From NCBI GenBank assembly GCA_016800925.1, contig JABCPU010000077.1, forward strand, positions 62,001-126,000: a DNA stretch of 64,000 nucleotides, read 5' to 3'. A model generated the notes under the pieces. The model did no database searches. It worked only from the letters and a program-made list of their open reading frames with translations, and was not told where the DNA came from. The stretch comes from Suillus spraguei (Eukaryota; Basidiomycota; Agaricomycetes; Boletales; Suillaceae). Below, one piece after another: positions 36,041 through 45,127 of this stretch (position 1 is its first letter; every line of letters starts with the position of its first letter). A program made the translations under genes and the position numbers.

Positions 36041-37041
36041 TCATGATCCGTCCTCGTTGCCTGATGAAGTCTGACCTGGACGAGCAATTGTCCCCCGGCT
36101 GCATTCTGACCCTCTCCAATTAGCCCGAGGCCAGTCATTACCAGAACGTCGATGACTGTGAAGGTCTTTGGGAAGTGGCCTCCACTTCCCAGCGGCTAGC
36201 GTCTTTAAAATATCCAACTCATCTCCTGTACATAGTGCGTTAAAATATAATTTTAAGGCACATTTTGAGTGTAAAAACGTACTTTTCAATTCAATGAAAG
36301 ATCCGTCACTGTGATCAACAAAGTGTATAGCGCACATTTGACTGAAGATATGAGCTCTCTTGGCCTCATATAAGAAATATGCGCGTCCATGCTGTGACAA
36401 CCAGCCTTCCACCCAATACCCTGCCTCCACCGCCTTGCCTCGGATCACCTCAAAACCTCTATCATCTGGTGCTGAGAACCGATACATGATCAGATGCATG
36501 TATTCATGCACAACAGTGATGTAGATGGCGACTTGTAGAAGGCTGTCATGGTAGTCAGATCATGACCACTATTTGGTAGCGTGCTTACTCACTAGAAATT
36601 TTTATGCTGCTTCAGATAAGTGGAGTAGAGGTCATCGCGACAAGTAATCAGCCACTCTTCAATGAGATCTTTGTTGAGGCTTATAACTGCGGCCCCATCT
36701 TCATCTGGCGGCGTGATGACACCGTAGACAGTCGAATCTGTTGTGCAGCGAATGGTGAGCTGCGCTATTAAGAGATACTGGCGTATTTCAGAGATGCGTC
36801 TCTGCAGCAAGGTAGCATTGTGGCCTGGAGCCATACGGCCGGGGAGCGTCGCTTGGGCAATAGCCTCTAAAAACCCGTCGCATTCGAGGATATCCGTTCG
36901 GATGAGATAGAGAAAATCATAAAAGTGGTTCCCTTCCTGAACATGTACATGATCGTACGCATCAAGTGAGGTATCCACACCTGCAGGGGGAGTTATGTCG
37001 AGCATGTCGAGTACGTGAATGCAAGCAACACGTATGCCCAT
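36041..37041 (-). CDS. Uncharacterised HEXXH-motif protein (putative zinc metallopeptidase)
   Basis: The three-exon model is 37041-36593, 36542-36283 and 36225-36041, with all phases consistent and giving 297 residues. The start MGIRVACIHVLDML is the first ATG of the long frame; an upstream exon cannot be excluded. The motif VVHEYMHL (His-Glu-x-x-His at residues ~162-166), preceded by a hydrophobic beta-strand (LLQVAIYIT), is what a zincin active-site helix would look like. A third zinc ligand cannot be assigned by eye. The C-terminus (from ~235) is basic and Ser/Gly/Arg-rich. No signal peptide is apparent. The 5' 75 bp of this gene and its promoter are repeated at about 46750-47040. The family is not recognised. 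Confidence 0.6.
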
Positions 37042-38310
37042 GATTGCAAACAAAATGCGAATCAGAAGTCATGTGACAAAAATCAATGTAGCAGTTACTC
37101 CACCATTTCGGACCTGTATAGGCTCTGATGCAAAGTGGGCAGTAAAAACAGTTCAAGCTCACAGGTCTTGCTGAAAAGTAATCAATTGAAGCCTACGCAC
37201 ATTCAAATTTACGATTAGTTAAGGACAAAATCAACCATGGAAGAGACAAAAAGTTCCACAATTCACAAATATTTTTCTTGATACAACCTGAACGCGGTCA
37301 GAGTCCAAATGTTGACAGAACAGAGGGAAGTGGTAGGTTACAAATAGATCTCTCTGCCTGCATGGACATCACCTGGCTGCCCTTGGCAGTAGTAGGTGTA
37401 ACTGTGTGCTATCGGTCGTTGAACCGCACGTCGAGAGGGCGTCCACCATACATGCACTGAATTTTGCTACACGGTTGCGTCAGCGTGCGATCTAAAAAGC
37501 AAAACAGCGGTCCACTCACCAATAGCTATCTCCGCCTCTTGAACTTGAGCAAACTGGACAACACCGCATCCTTTGGATCTAGCGCCATCAAAGAGGATTT
37601 CAGCGAGTTCCTCAACGAGATCTTCATTCGTGGTAGACCAAGGGAGCTAGAATGCACATCGATAATCCTGTCCGCACAGAACAATATCGAAACCACTCAC
37701 ATTGCGAACCATGATTTGCTGGCTAGGCTCGGCATCGTATCCACCAGCCCCACCACTACCCGCTACACCATAGCCACTGCTCCCGTAGCCGCTCCCGTAG
37801 CCATCCATTCTCAGGCCACCGTGAGCAGCAGGCTGATCAGGACCGGAGTAGTCTGTGTACAAGCCTTGATTCGAGAGATCCTGAGCAGGAACAGAGGGCG
37901 CGAACACGCCGCGGTAGCCACCACGCAGACAACGACAACAATAGCCGCCGCCACCTCGGAAAGGGCTGCCACGGAACGAGCCTGGGCCAGAAAGACCAGC
38001 ATACCGGTCCTAACACACTATCAGCATTGCATTAGAGACATTAACACTTCCAACTGACCTCCCGGACCTTGAGCATCCGGCCATACCAGTCAAAGCCGTG
38101 GTATATACCTGCATGACAGGATTAGCCGACGTATACAAAGATGTGAATACACATATCGATGGCTCGCTTAGCTTTGGCCGCAGTCTCAATTCTCAAAGAC
38201 TCAACTTCCGGAGCTCTTGAAACGCCTGTCCGCACCAATATTAATATCAACCCGAATAATATTACCAGCCGAACGGAACAAATCCTTGAGGTTCTGCAAA
38301 CCAGCCTGGT
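36966..38310. repeat. Segmental direct duplication, left copy
   Basis: Matches 46750-48122 in the same orientation. It spans the first codons of the HEXXH gene, its upstream region and the 3' half of a GBP2-like gene. Similarity is high over the RRM3/Gly-rich exons, with a small indel near 37600 where the right copy has about 20 extra bases. Confidence 0.9.
37340..38310 (-). pseudogene. Truncated copy of the GBP2-like gene (3' half)
   Basis: Corresponds to 47120-48122 of the intact gene: the second half of RRM2 (LKDLFRSAGNIIRVDINIGAD), the Gly-rich linker (GYGSGYGSSGYGVAG) and RRM3. There is no 5' half. RRM2 picks up a stop after RFKSSGS, and the original TGA stop reads AGA here. The upstream edge joins a TPR-CHAT scrap at about 38325. 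It cannot encode a functional protein. Confidence 0.88.
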
Positions 38311-38324
38311 ATTGCGGATGTTCA

Positions 38325-38461
38325 AGTGGTCCTAAGTCGTGAGCCCACCATCGCCTTGTTCTATGGGCTCGACTGCCCGTCTTCGTAGCCCATCGCAAAC
38401 TGTCACGACGTATGGCACAAGACGCTGCATCTACTCTATGGAGCTGGCAGTTGTGCAGCAC
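38325..38461 (-). pseudogene. Scrap of a C2-TPR-CHAT gene
   Basis: The minus strand reads HRVDAASCAIRRDSLRWA and then a Gly/Arg stretch, matching PVDAASCAIRRDNLRQAVE of the intact CHAT gene (plus-strand ~8700-8785). Only about 45 codons remain, abutting the truncated GBP2 copy. It marks a recombination junction. Confidence 0.75.
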
Positions 38462-38700
38462 ATTTTTGAAAAGCCATAATTATGTTAGCGATTACTAATC
38501 GAGTTGGTCGGGACTACCGCCACCGGGCCAGTGTCCCTCACATGAAGATCAGTCTAGTCAGCTGCATGATGATTGATCATGGATGTTGTTGACGATGACC
38601 GGCCATGCGCAATGACTGTATATGAAGCCTAAAGAAGAAGTAAATCACGTAACCAGGAATAAAGTACCAAGCGGACTTGGAAACCAATTTTCTTCCTCAA

Positions 38701-39320
38701 CCAGCTCGAAAGCCACGAATGCTCATCACACACAGGATCGCTCCGTGCATCCAAATTCCTGAGCGGGCTAAGGTCTGAGTATTTTAATCCCCCTCGATCG
38801 GCTCCAGCAGAGCCCGGCTATAATTAGCTGCGCAACGTACCAGAAAAGCAGCTTCGTTTCTCATAGTCCCGAAGATTCTGTTCATCGCAGAAGAGGGCGA
38901 GAAGGAAGGCTTTGAAAATGCTGTGGGGATCGAGCGAACTTGTACCTTTCGTTTGGTCGTCGCTATCGTGCGTGCGTCTATGAAGAAGGCGCTCATGATT
39001 ACTAGGAGCGTTGTGTCGACGCAGCGTCGCTCCCGCAAAACGGTACGCCTGCTCAACCAGGCTATTCACCACATCGATGAACACTTGTGCTCGTTGTTGC
39101 CAGGGTCATCATGAAATGCTGGAAGAGGTCAACCCTTTTGAGGCATGAGGCCAACCACCTCTTTGCTTACGAGGCGCGCCTGCGATGGGACTGGTTTGTC
39201 CTTGAGTTCACTTCGTGGCTCACGTATCTTTTGTGGATCGTGAAACTCGATTCAGACTACTCTTGGGCTGGTTGTTGTGAATTTTTTCCTGGTTTCTCCT
39301 TCGTGGAGTGTGTTTTCGGA
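38701..39320. repeat. Dispersed repeat, copy B (paired with 11503-12110)
   Basis: Direct-orientation relative of copy A. The minus-strand frame 39056-38784 is open here but is not conserved in copy A, and I do not consider it a gene. Confidence 0.65.
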
Positions 39321-39817
39321 GGGAATACATATGTATTTGTGATCGGACGATTCAGATCAGTGGCGGACATTGCTTAGTCGGTTAAATGTATGATTATAGT
39401 TTATGTTTATGAGGGATGGAACTTTGGCATGACATCGGCCTAGATTGAATCAGCCAATTCAAAAGCTGTGAATGCTCATCGACGAAAATCAATGGCGACG
39501 ACGTCATCAGGTTCAGGAAGAGCTCGAGTGTACCCAGCATGTAGGACGATAGCGTCTCGCGCGAAACAGCCAAGACTTCCTGTAGGATAGGGGGTTTGCT
39601 AGCATTATAATTTGGTATTGGCCCCATCATGGACCAGAATATGAAGCTCCAGTTTCTGTCCCTCGCTGAAGATATCCATGTTTATATTCTGACCTTCCTT
39701 CCTTACCGAGACATTCTTCGATGTACATCCGTGAGCATCATTTTACTTGTCACTGTCGACACCCCTAAGTGGAATTTTGCACCGACGATCATATTGCAGG
39801 TATGTAAAGACCTTCGC

Positions 39818-39822
39818 CAAAC
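39818..39822. repeat. Target-site duplication, left (CAAAC)
   Basis: CAAAC immediately before the 5' LTR; repeated at 45123-45127. Confidence 0.95.
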
Positions 39823-40027
39823 TGTAAGCCGAGTGCTTACAACATCAACAATCACGTGAACGTTCCCCCATTTATATCACTACGTTTCACGCCATCGAGA
39901 TCAGACTTAGGTCTCTTACCTACTATCATCTGCTCATTTGTATCACGCTCTGAAATCCACGGTCTTGTCCTATTAATCCTTGTTTGATCTGCTTAGTGTT
40001 TCCCGCCGCCACCACGGCGGGCTTCCA
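39823..40027 (+). repeat. 5' LTR
   Basis: 205 bp from TGTAAGCCGAG to GGGCTTCCA. It begins with a 7-bp inverted repeat around a 5-base loop (TGTAAGC...GCTTACA, 39823-39841) and contains TATATCA near 39873. It appears identical to 44918-45122. Confidence 0.97.
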
Positions 40028-40341
40028 CTTTTTTTTTTAATATCGACAACAACCGTTGATAACAACCACGTTCAAAACATAGGGCCCCGCCCGCCACCTG
40101 ACCTGTCAACCTGTCTTCCACACGGAGGAACCCAACCGTTTCCCGATCCCTGACCACGCGCTCACGCGCGAAGGTACCCCAACCGTCTCTTGACCTGTCA
40201 TCTCCCCCGCCGTCTCCGTTAACACCCCTGTCCTCGAATAATACATCACCGATAACCACTACCGCCGTAACAAAGCGCTCTAACGATTCCTCTTCAGATT
40301 CTGAACCGGAGTCAACGCATATACCCCACCTTATCCGCACC

Positions 40342-43300
40342 ATGACAAAAACAGCAATGGTAGATCAACCAGCGCCTAGTAAACCGCCAAAACTCCTCGC
40401 AGGTGAACTCACCCCCGAAGTCGCGCGCGACTGGGAGAATGCGTGCTCCACGTATTTCATGCATAAAGAAATCGAAGAGAAGAACCAAGTTAAAATGGTG
40501 GCGTTTGGGATGTTAGACCCACGCCTACATACCTGGTATCTTGCACAACGAAATACCTTAGATACGGGGACCTTCGATGAGTATATGACGGCGCTGAAAG
40601 ACGCGTGGCTCGAAACACATTGGGACACGAAACTCCGGAAAAAGGTATTGGGCTCACAACAATGCTCCCGTCCATTCTACGAGTGGGCATTAGAACTTCA
40701 AAATCAAAATGCCCTCTTGTACGGTAACCCTGCCCACCTTGACGACACGCAGCTACGAAACCAGCTAGAAGCAAACTTGTGCGACGATCTCACGACGCCC
40801 GTACTCCGAGCGAAACTACCCTCGACACTTACACTCAAGGCGTGGATCGAAGAGGTTCGCCACCTCGACGACAAACGTCTTGAAGACATCGCCATGCACA
40901 AGAAGTTCGCTGAAGACTTCTACAAATCCAAACGCACGACATCCTATAACCAAACTTCTACGAAAACATCATCATCCTCCTCCCGCGTGCCTCTAAATAC
41001 ATCTACACCCCGTCTCGGATCTCTCACAGTGGCTGAACGCACCCTCCTCGCAGAACACAGTGGCTGTTTTAAATGTCGCAGATTCTACGTATCGCACAGA
41101 TCCAAGGAGTGTCCCAATGGCGCACCTGATGCCTCATCATACAAAACGCTGACGGAGACTGATGCTACCGCGGCAAAGCAAAAGGGAGACAAACCGAGCA
41201 AAACCGTTGCCGCAATCGCTCCCATAGCTGCCGTTATGCCCTCCAACGTGTTCGAGGATGTATCAGACTCCGAAGATGACACGTGCGTAGCCCCTTTTGA
41301 AACTGCCCACCTTACATGGCCTTGTCTCTTGACGGGGCCTTCTTCCAATTCATTTGAGCGCATAGACGCGTTAATTGACCATGGGTCACATCTAGTTCTT
41401 ATTAACGACGATGTCGTGAACAAACTCGGCTTGCGAAGACGCAAACTACATGCCGCGATACAGGCAAATTCTGCATTTCTTAATTCTTCGAGTTCCACTC
41501 TGTCTTTTTCCGAATATGTCCTCTTGTCTCCTTCTTCTCTTGACCATGACTGGCAATCACGTACGATACGTGCAATCATCGCACCGGACCTTGTTGTACC
41601 CCTCCTCCTCGGAGGACCATTCTTATCACATAATTGCCTCATTATAGATCACGAGCTTCGCACTTGCACCAACAAAGATTCCGACTATGACCTTCTAAAC
41701 CCACCGAAACGCATCCAACATGTACATACTCCGATTCCTTCACTCCGAGACACGTTACGACTACGTAAAGATGTAATTCGTGAACTTCGATCAGTTCTCA
41801 CCTCACGTCACAATGACCTTGAAAAACACACGACTTCGACTTCTCCACATGTTGCTAGTGTGCTACGTGAAAGAATCGACTCGTTAGCTTTCATTGAAAA
41901 GAACAAAGAGCAACTCGAGCGTCTCGATGCCGAAATCCGTCGACAATATGCGGACAGATTCCCGTCTGATATTCCTCATATCGACCATCTACCGACGGAA
42001 GTCGTTCACCGAATTCGACTAAAGGACCCGAACAAAATAATCCAATGCAGACGTTACAACACACCTCGAAAATATAGAGAAGCCTGGACACAACTCCTCG
42101 ATGAACACGTCGCAGCAGGCCGTCTCCGACCTTCGTCAAGCCCGTTCGTCTCCCCTGCTTTTCTAATCCCAAAAAAGGACCCCACAGCGTTACCTCGTTG
42201 GGTGAATGACTACAGAGCGCTCAATGCCAACACAATCCCCGATAACCATCCACTCCCACGCATCGACGAAATCTTACGAGACTGTGCCAAGGGAAAAATC
42301 TTCGGGAAAATAGACATGACGAATTCATTCTTTCAAACACGTGTACACCCCGACGACATTAAATATACTGCTATCGACACACCGAAAGGTCTCCACGAGT
42401 GGACAGTTATGCCACAAGGAGGAAGGAATGCTCCCGCGACACACCAACGACGAATGTACATCGCACTACGTCCCCTCATCGGAAAAATTTGTCACGCTTA
42501 CTTGGACGACATCATTATATGGTCACAAACAGTCGCGGAACATGTCAAAAACGTGAGACTCGTCCTCGATGCACTACGAAAGGCTGGTCTATTCTGCTCT
42601 CCAAAAAAGACATCTTTATTCTGCACAGAAATTGACTTTCTCGGTCATCATATCTCGGCCTCCGGAATCGAAGCAGACGCATCGAAGGTGAAACGGATCC
42701 TCGACTGGCCTGTTCCGAAGTCAGCGAATGATGTACGCTCTTACCTCGGCCTCGTCAGGTACCTCGAACAATTTCTACCTAATCTTGCGGACCATACCCA
42801 CATCCTCACACCACTCACAATGAAAAGTGTGGACCTTCAATGGCCGGGATGGACCAAACGTCACCAAGAAGCCTTCGACGGCATAAAAAGACTCGTCGTC
42901 AGCCGAGACTGCCTGACAACCATCGACCACGATGATCTGGGTAACAACCACATCTACGTGACGTGTGATGCCAGCGACTGGCGAACTGGTGGAATGTTAA
43001 GCTTTGGACCAACTCAAACGACCGCACGACCCGTAGCTTTCGACTCCATGCAACTTCGGGATGCACAACTAAACTACCCTGTACACGAAAAAGAGCTCCT
43101 AGCAATTGTCCGAGCACTGAAGAAATGGCGCGTGGAATTACTCGGGACGCCGTTCACCGTTTACACGGATCATCGTACCTTGGAAAATTTCATGACTCAA
43201 AAAGAGCTGTCCCGTCGACAGGCAAGGTGGCAAGAATTTCTTGCTCAATATGATTTCACTATTCAATACATCCCCGGCGAACAAAACACAGTAGCCGACG

Positions 43301-44922
43301 CACTCTCCCGATTGCCAGCAGACACGGACGACATCCCATCGTACACTTGCGATACCATCAACATGCCGTCGAACATCGGAAACAACATAAAACCCATCGC
43401 AATAGTCCTTTCCATCACCTCTGACAACAAACTACTCAATGACATCAAAGACGGCTACCAAAGTGATCACTGGTGCAAAAGACTCACTCAACTGACAGGC
43501 TCCCTTCCAGGACTGCAAGAACGCGATGGACTACTCTACATCAATAACAGGCTCGTAATACCACGCATCACTCACCTACGCGAAACCGTCTTCCGGTTGG
43601 CACATGACGATCTGGGTCACTGCGGAGTTGACAAATCGTACGCCGCTCTTCGAGAATCGTTCTATTGGCCAAACATGAGGAGGGACTTGGAAGAAAGTTA
43701 CATTCCTGCGTGCCCAGATTGTGCGAGAAACAAAAGCAAAACTACTAAATCTCCAGGTCCACTCCACCCGTTACCGGTGCCCGACGATCGCGGGGATTCG
43801 GTCGCGATTGACTTTATTGGACCCCTTCCCGTCGAGCACGGATACGATGCCATCATGACGATCACAGATAGGCTCGGTGCAGATATTCGACTCATCCCGT
43901 GCCGGATGAACATGACTGCTCCGGAGATCGCGAACTTGTTCTTCAATGGGTGGTATTGTGAGAACGGCCTACCTCTCAGCATCGTCTCCGACCGCGACAA
44001 ATGGTTCACCAGCAAGTTTTGGAAAGCCTTGCATCGCCTAACGGGAATAAAGCTCAAAATGTCAACGGCCTATCACCCGCAAACAGACGGAGCAAGCGAA
44101 CGTACCAACAAAAGTATCAACGAAGCATTAAGATTCTTCGTAGACCGTCACCAAAACGGCTGGGTAAATGCGCTGCCGCGCGTCAGATTTAACCTCATGT
44201 CTACTGTCAATAAATCCACTGGGTACTCACACTTTCACTTACATTTAGGACGCACACCTCGTTTGCTGCCTCCACTGACACCAAAAGGAGTGCACGACAT
44301 CCGCGAAGACTTCCCAGCAGACATCAACAATGCACTCGAAGCCATCATATCGCTGAAATCAGATATAGCAGACGCACACGACGCGCTTGTCGCGGCGAAG
44401 ATCAGTCAAGCGAACTCAGCAAACGCTCACCGAGACAAAGAACCAGTATTCACAGTTGGCGACCTCGTATACCTCTCAACGGCGCACCGGCGACGAGAAT
44501 ACACAACCGGAAATAACAGACGGGTCGCTAAATTTATGCCCCGTTTCGACGGGCCATACAAGATCATAATAGCGCACCCTGAGTCCTCCAATTACACTCT
44601 TGACCTACCAGCGCATACTAACATACACTCAACTTTCCATGCCTCGGAATTGAAGAAGCACGTACCCAATGACACAACACTCTATCCGTCCCGCGAGCTA
44701 CAAACACCAAGACCAATCATCACACCTTCAGGTGCCGAAGAATGGGAGATTGAGCACATTCTAGATCGTCGTCCACGCGGCCGCGGCTTTCAATACCTCG
44801 TTCGATGGCGCGGTTACGGACCACAAACAGACGTTTGGCTAGCAGGAAGTGAGGTTGAGGGTTCAGACGCTCTTCAAGAATTCAACGAGACACTTGGTTC
44901 TTCGGAGGATGGGAGGGTGTAA
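40342..44922 (+). CDS. Chromovirus Gag-Pol polyprotein (1526 aa, single frame)
   Basis: Approximate residues: Gag 1-235; a zinc knuckle variant at 241-256 (CFKC...H...C, spacing CX2CX6HX4C rather than X4); aspartic protease at ~340-420 with active site LIDHGS in place of the usual D-S/T-G; reverse transcriptase ~600-800 with YLDD at ~720; RNase H ~870-1000 (TCDAS, YTDHRTLE); integrase ~1085-1380 with HHCC zinc finger and D-D-E residues at about 1154, 1216 and 1252; C-terminal chromodomain ~1468-1520 (WEIEHILDRR, YLVRWRGYG). Gag and Pol are fused with no frameshift or stop. The TAA stop lies in the first bases of the 3' LTR, and the last codons double as the polypurine tract. No disabling mutation is visible. 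Confidence 0.97.
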   Translation: MTKTAMVDQPAPSKPPKLLAGELTPEVARDWENACSTYFMHKEIEEKNQVKMVAFGMLDPRLHTWYLAQRNTLDTGTFDEYMTALKDAWLETHWDTKLRKKVLGSQQCSRPFYEWALELQNQNALLYGNPAHLDDTQLRNQLEANLCDDLTTPVLRAKLPSTLTLKAWIEEVRHLDDKRLEDIAMHKKFAEDFYKSKRTTSYNQTSTKTSSSSSRVPLNTSTPRLGSLTVAERTLLAEHSGCFKCRRFYVSHRSKECPNGAPDASSYKTLTETDATAAKQKGDKPSKTVAAIAPIAAVMPSNVFEDVSDSEDDTCVAPFETAHLTWPCLLTGPSSNSFERIDALIDHGSHLVLINDDVVNKLGLRRRKLHAAIQANSAFLNSSSSTLSFSEYVLLSPSSLDHDWQSRTIRAIIAPDLVVPLLLGGPFLSHNCLIIDHELRTCTNKDSDYDLLNPPKRIQHVHTPIPSLRDTLRLRKDVIRELRSVLTSRHNDLEKHTTSTSPHVASVLRERIDSLAFIEKNKEQLERLDAEIRRQYADRFPSDIPHIDHLPTEVVHRIRLKDPNKIIQCRRYNTPRKYREAWTQLLDEHVAAGRLRPSSSPFVSPAFLIPKKDPTALPRWVNDYRALNANTIPDNHPLPRIDEILRDCAKGKIFGKIDMTNSFFQTRVHPDDIKYTAIDTPKGLHEWTVMPQGGRNAPATHQRRMYIALRPLIGKICHAYLDDIIIWSQTVAEHVKNVRLVLDALRKAGLFCSPKKTSLFCTEIDFLGHHISASGIEADASKVKRILDWPVPKSANDVRSYLGLVRYLEQFLPNLADHTHILTPLTMKSVDLQWPGWTKRHQEAFDGIKRLVVSRDCLTTIDHDDLGNNHIYVTCDASDWRTGGMLSFGPTQTTARPVAFDSMQLRDAQLNYPVHEKELLAIVRALKKWRVELLGTPFTVYTDHRTLENFMTQKELSRRQARWQEFLAQYDFTIQYIPGEQNTVADALSRLPADTDDIPSYTCDTINMPSNIGNNIKPIAIVLSITSDNKLLNDIKDGYQSDHWCKRLTQLTGSLPGLQERDGLLYINNRLVIPRITHLRETVFRLAHDDLGHCGVDKSYAALRESFYWPNMRRDLEESYIPACPDCARNKSKTTKSPGPLHPLPVPDDRGDSVAIDFIGPLPVEHGYDAIMTITDRLGADIRLIPCRMNMTAPEIANLFFNGWYCENGLPLSIVSDRDKWFTSKFWKALHRLTGIKLKMSTAYHPQTDGASERTNKSINEALRFFVDRHQNGWVNALPRVRFNLMSTVNKSTGYSHFHLHLGRTPRLLPPLTPKGVHDIREDFPADINNALEAIISLKSDIADAHDALVAAKISQANSANAHRDKEPVFTVGDLVYLSTAHRRREYTTGNNRRVAKFMPRFDGPYKIIIAHPESSNYTLDLPAHTNIHSTFHASELKKHVPNDTTLYPSRELQTPRPIITPSGAEEWEIEHILDRRPRGRGFQYLVRWRGYGPQTDVWLAGSEVEGSDALQEFNETLGSSEDGRV
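44904..44917 (+). other. Polypurine tract of the retrotransposon
   Basis: GGAGGATGGGAGGG ends exactly at the first base of the 3' LTR. It should prime plus-strand DNA synthesis and is at the same time coding sequence for the polyprotein tail. Confidence 0.85.
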
Positions 44923-45122
44923 GCCGAGTGCTTACAACATCAACAATCACGTGAACGTTCCCCCATTTATATCACTACGTTTCACGCCATCGAGATCAGA
45001 CTTAGGTCTCTTACCTACTATCATCTGCTCATTTGTATCACGCTCTGAAATCCACGGTCTTGTCCTATTAATCCTTGTTTGATCTGCTTAGTGTTTCCCG
45101 CCGCCACCACGGCGGGCTTCCA
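44918..45122 (+). repeat. 3' LTR
   Basis: 205 bp, apparently identical to the 5' LTR. It contains the polyprotein stop codon at 44920-44922 and is followed by the CAAAC target duplication at 45123-45127. Confidence 0.97.
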
Positions 45123-45127
45123 CAAAC
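45123..45127. repeat. Target-site duplication, right (CAAAC)
   Basis: Matches 39818-39822; the F-box reading frame resumes beyond it. Confidence 0.95.

Larger units (their letters stand above)
39823..45122 (+). mobile_element. Complete Ty3/gypsy chromovirus (LTR retrotransposon)
   Basis: A 5300-bp element with 205-bp LTRs (TG...CA) and a 5-bp target duplication (CAAAC). It has one long intact Gag-Pol frame and a purine-rich tract right before the 3' LTR. The domain order protease-RT-RNase H-integrase-chromodomain places it among chromoviruses (Metaviridae). The two LTRs show no difference on reading, so insertion is very recent and the copy may be active. After the 5' LTR comes C then a run of ten T, and no standard tRNA primer-binding site is evident. 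It lies inside an F-box gene, in that gene's orientation. Confidence 0.97.

Noticed and set aside
38784..39056. 90-codon minus-strand frame in dispersed repeat copy B
   Set aside because: It is not preserved in copy A, starts without good context and matches no family.
40342..44922. Several long minus-strand and +1/+2 frames inside the retrotransposon (e.g. 41642-41085)
   Set aside because: They are antisense or shifted shadows of the Gag-Pol frame, with no motifs.
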